A stretch of DNA of 64,000 nt, taken from Panacagrimonas sp965216845. GTDB taxonomy: Bacteria > Pseudomonadota > Gammaproteobacteria > Nevskiales > Nevskiaceae. Position 1 is the stretch's first letter; the number at the start of each line of letters is the position of its first letter. Shown piece by piece: positions 63,454 to 64,000 of the stretch. Where the stretch lies: positions 620,001-684,000 of the forward strand of contig OZ244200.1 in NCBI GenBank assembly GCA_965216845.1. Direction: 5' to 3'. The notes under the pieces were generated by a model, which was not told where the DNA came from, searched no databases, and saw nothing but the letters and a program-made list of their open reading frames with translations. The translations under genes and the position numbers were made by a program.

Positions 63454-63489
63454 AACCCAAACCTCTGGCCGACGCCAGAGGTTTGGGTT
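63454..63489 (+). promoter_or_regulatory. 16-base perfect inverted repeat in the rplL-rpoB gap
   Basis: AACCCAAACCTCTGGC and its exact complement separated by CGAC. A long double-stranded RNA stem here fits the RNase III processing site that separates rplL and rpoB messages in enterics. The second arm is followed by only one more T and then GCC, so it is less like a terminator. Confidence 0.55.
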
Positions 63490-63538
63490 TGCCCGTGCCT
63501 GTGGCACGGACACCGGATTCACGAGACGGAAGCCACGC

Positions 63539-64000
63539 ATGTCCTATTCGTTCACTGAAAAGAAACGTATCCGCAAAGATTTCAGCAAGCTGCTGGAAAC
63601 GCGCGAAGTGCCGTTTTTGCTCGCCACGCAGCTCGACTCCTATCATCAGTTTCTGCAAGCTGACAAGACGCCCTCCAAACGGCGCGAGATTGGCCTGCAT
63701 GCCGCATTCAAGACCGTGTTTCCCATGGTCTCCTACAACGGTGCGGCGGCACTGGAGTACGTCAAGTACCGTCTGGACGAGCCGGTGTTCGAGGAAACCG
63801 AGTGCCGGGTGCGCGGACTGACCTATGCCGCGCCGCTGAAAGTCACCGTGCGGCTGGTGATTTTCGACCGCGAGTCCAAAGAGAAGAAGGTCAAGGACGT
63901 GCGCGAGCAAGAGGTCTATCTGGGCGAAATGCCCTTGATGACCGATCACGGCACCTTCGTGATCAACGGCACCGAGCGGGTGGTGGTCTCCCAGTTGCAC
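63539..64000 (+). CDS. rpoB: RNA polymerase beta subunit, 3'-truncated by window edge
   Basis: First 154 residues from ATG 63539 (GGAAG upstream): SYSFTEKKRIRKDFSKLL, VPFLLATQLDSYHQF, FPMVSYNGAAALEYV, and EIPLMTDHGTFVINGTERVVVSQL-like end (here EMPLMTDHGTF, INGTERVVVSQLH). This is the N-terminal beta1/beta2 lobe region; the rifampicin region lies beyond the window. Confidence 0.97.
   Translation, partial: MSYSFTEKKRIRKDFSKLLETREVPFLLATQLDSYHQFLQADKTPSKRREIGLHAAFKTVFPMVSYNGAAALEYVKYRLDEPVFEETECRVRGLTYAAPLKVTVRLVIFDRESKEKKVKDVREQEVYLGEMPLMTDHGTFVINGTERVVVSQLH

Overview
The window is dense, GC-rich chromosomal DNA from a gammaproteobacterium. That placement rests on the protein sequences of the str/rif translation genes, the PilS/PilR pair, the engB / cytochrome c4 / dsbA neighbourhood, ApaG, SlyD-type FKBP and cobalamin-dependent MetH. 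A run of lipid genes (AlmA-like flavin monooxygenase, Cfa-like methyltransferase cluster, Marinobacter-type fatty acyl reductase, TesA) would suit a lipid- or hydrocarbon-adapted group such as Nevskiales/Salinisphaerales, but that is a guess. No stretch longer than about 260 bases lacks a gene. I saw no CRISPR array, insertion sequence, prophage or rRNA.

Layout. 1-3755: end of gltB, then gltD (GOGAT). 3936-6100: MaoC hydratase translationally coupled to a TetR regulator, an apparently exported isoaspartyl methyltransferase, and a 46-residue membrane peptide on the minus strand. 6221-10388 (minus): sucC-sucD-nadE followed by a secreted protein made of charged 11-residue repeats. 10559-15690: small PP0621-like protein, pilS-pilR, DUF885 lipoprotein. 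15687-22852 (minus): AraC-type regulator, DksA-like zinc finger, YbbP-like permease, KefB/C antiporter, DASS symporter. 22996-30458: lipid-related block with the flavin monooxygenase, the YbbA-like ATPase sharing start-codon bases with tesA, a flavoprotein / DUF1365 / Cfa-like operon, a thioesterase and an SDR.

30703-34047: DUF1475 protein, then peptidase M14, dsbA and cytochrome c4 on the minus strand, divergent from engB. 34078-42295: two convergent phytoene-desaturase-like flavoproteins and a 1362-residue protein with the domain order of animal soluble adenylyl cyclase (two cyclase domains, AAA ATPase, helical repeats). 42227-48717: DUF1461 and CPBP membrane proteins, apaG, DUF5924 protein, a 660-residue fatty acyl reductase, HIT protein and an NAD(P)-binding protein. 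48764-55180: metH under a palindromic candidate operator, exported methyltransferase, SlyD-like FKBP, and a lipoprotein esterase.

55216-64000 is the translation/transcription core: rpsL-rpsG-fusA-tuf, tRNA-Trp, secE-nusG-rplK-rplA, L10 leader, rplJ-rplL and the start of rpoB. The str block directly precedes tRNA-Trp-secE, an order that looks like recombination through tuf. The EF-Tu here has an altered, longer switch I region without the usual RGITI motif. At two places (before rpsL and after tuf) a sigma-70-like promoter is nested in a terminator hairpin so that only readthrough RNA should form the whole hairpin.

The strongest candidates for something undescribed are the sAC-like cyclase with its flavoprotein neighbours, the divergent EF-Tu, and the Cfa-like cluster whose methyltransferase lacks the bicarbonate-site Cys and His.
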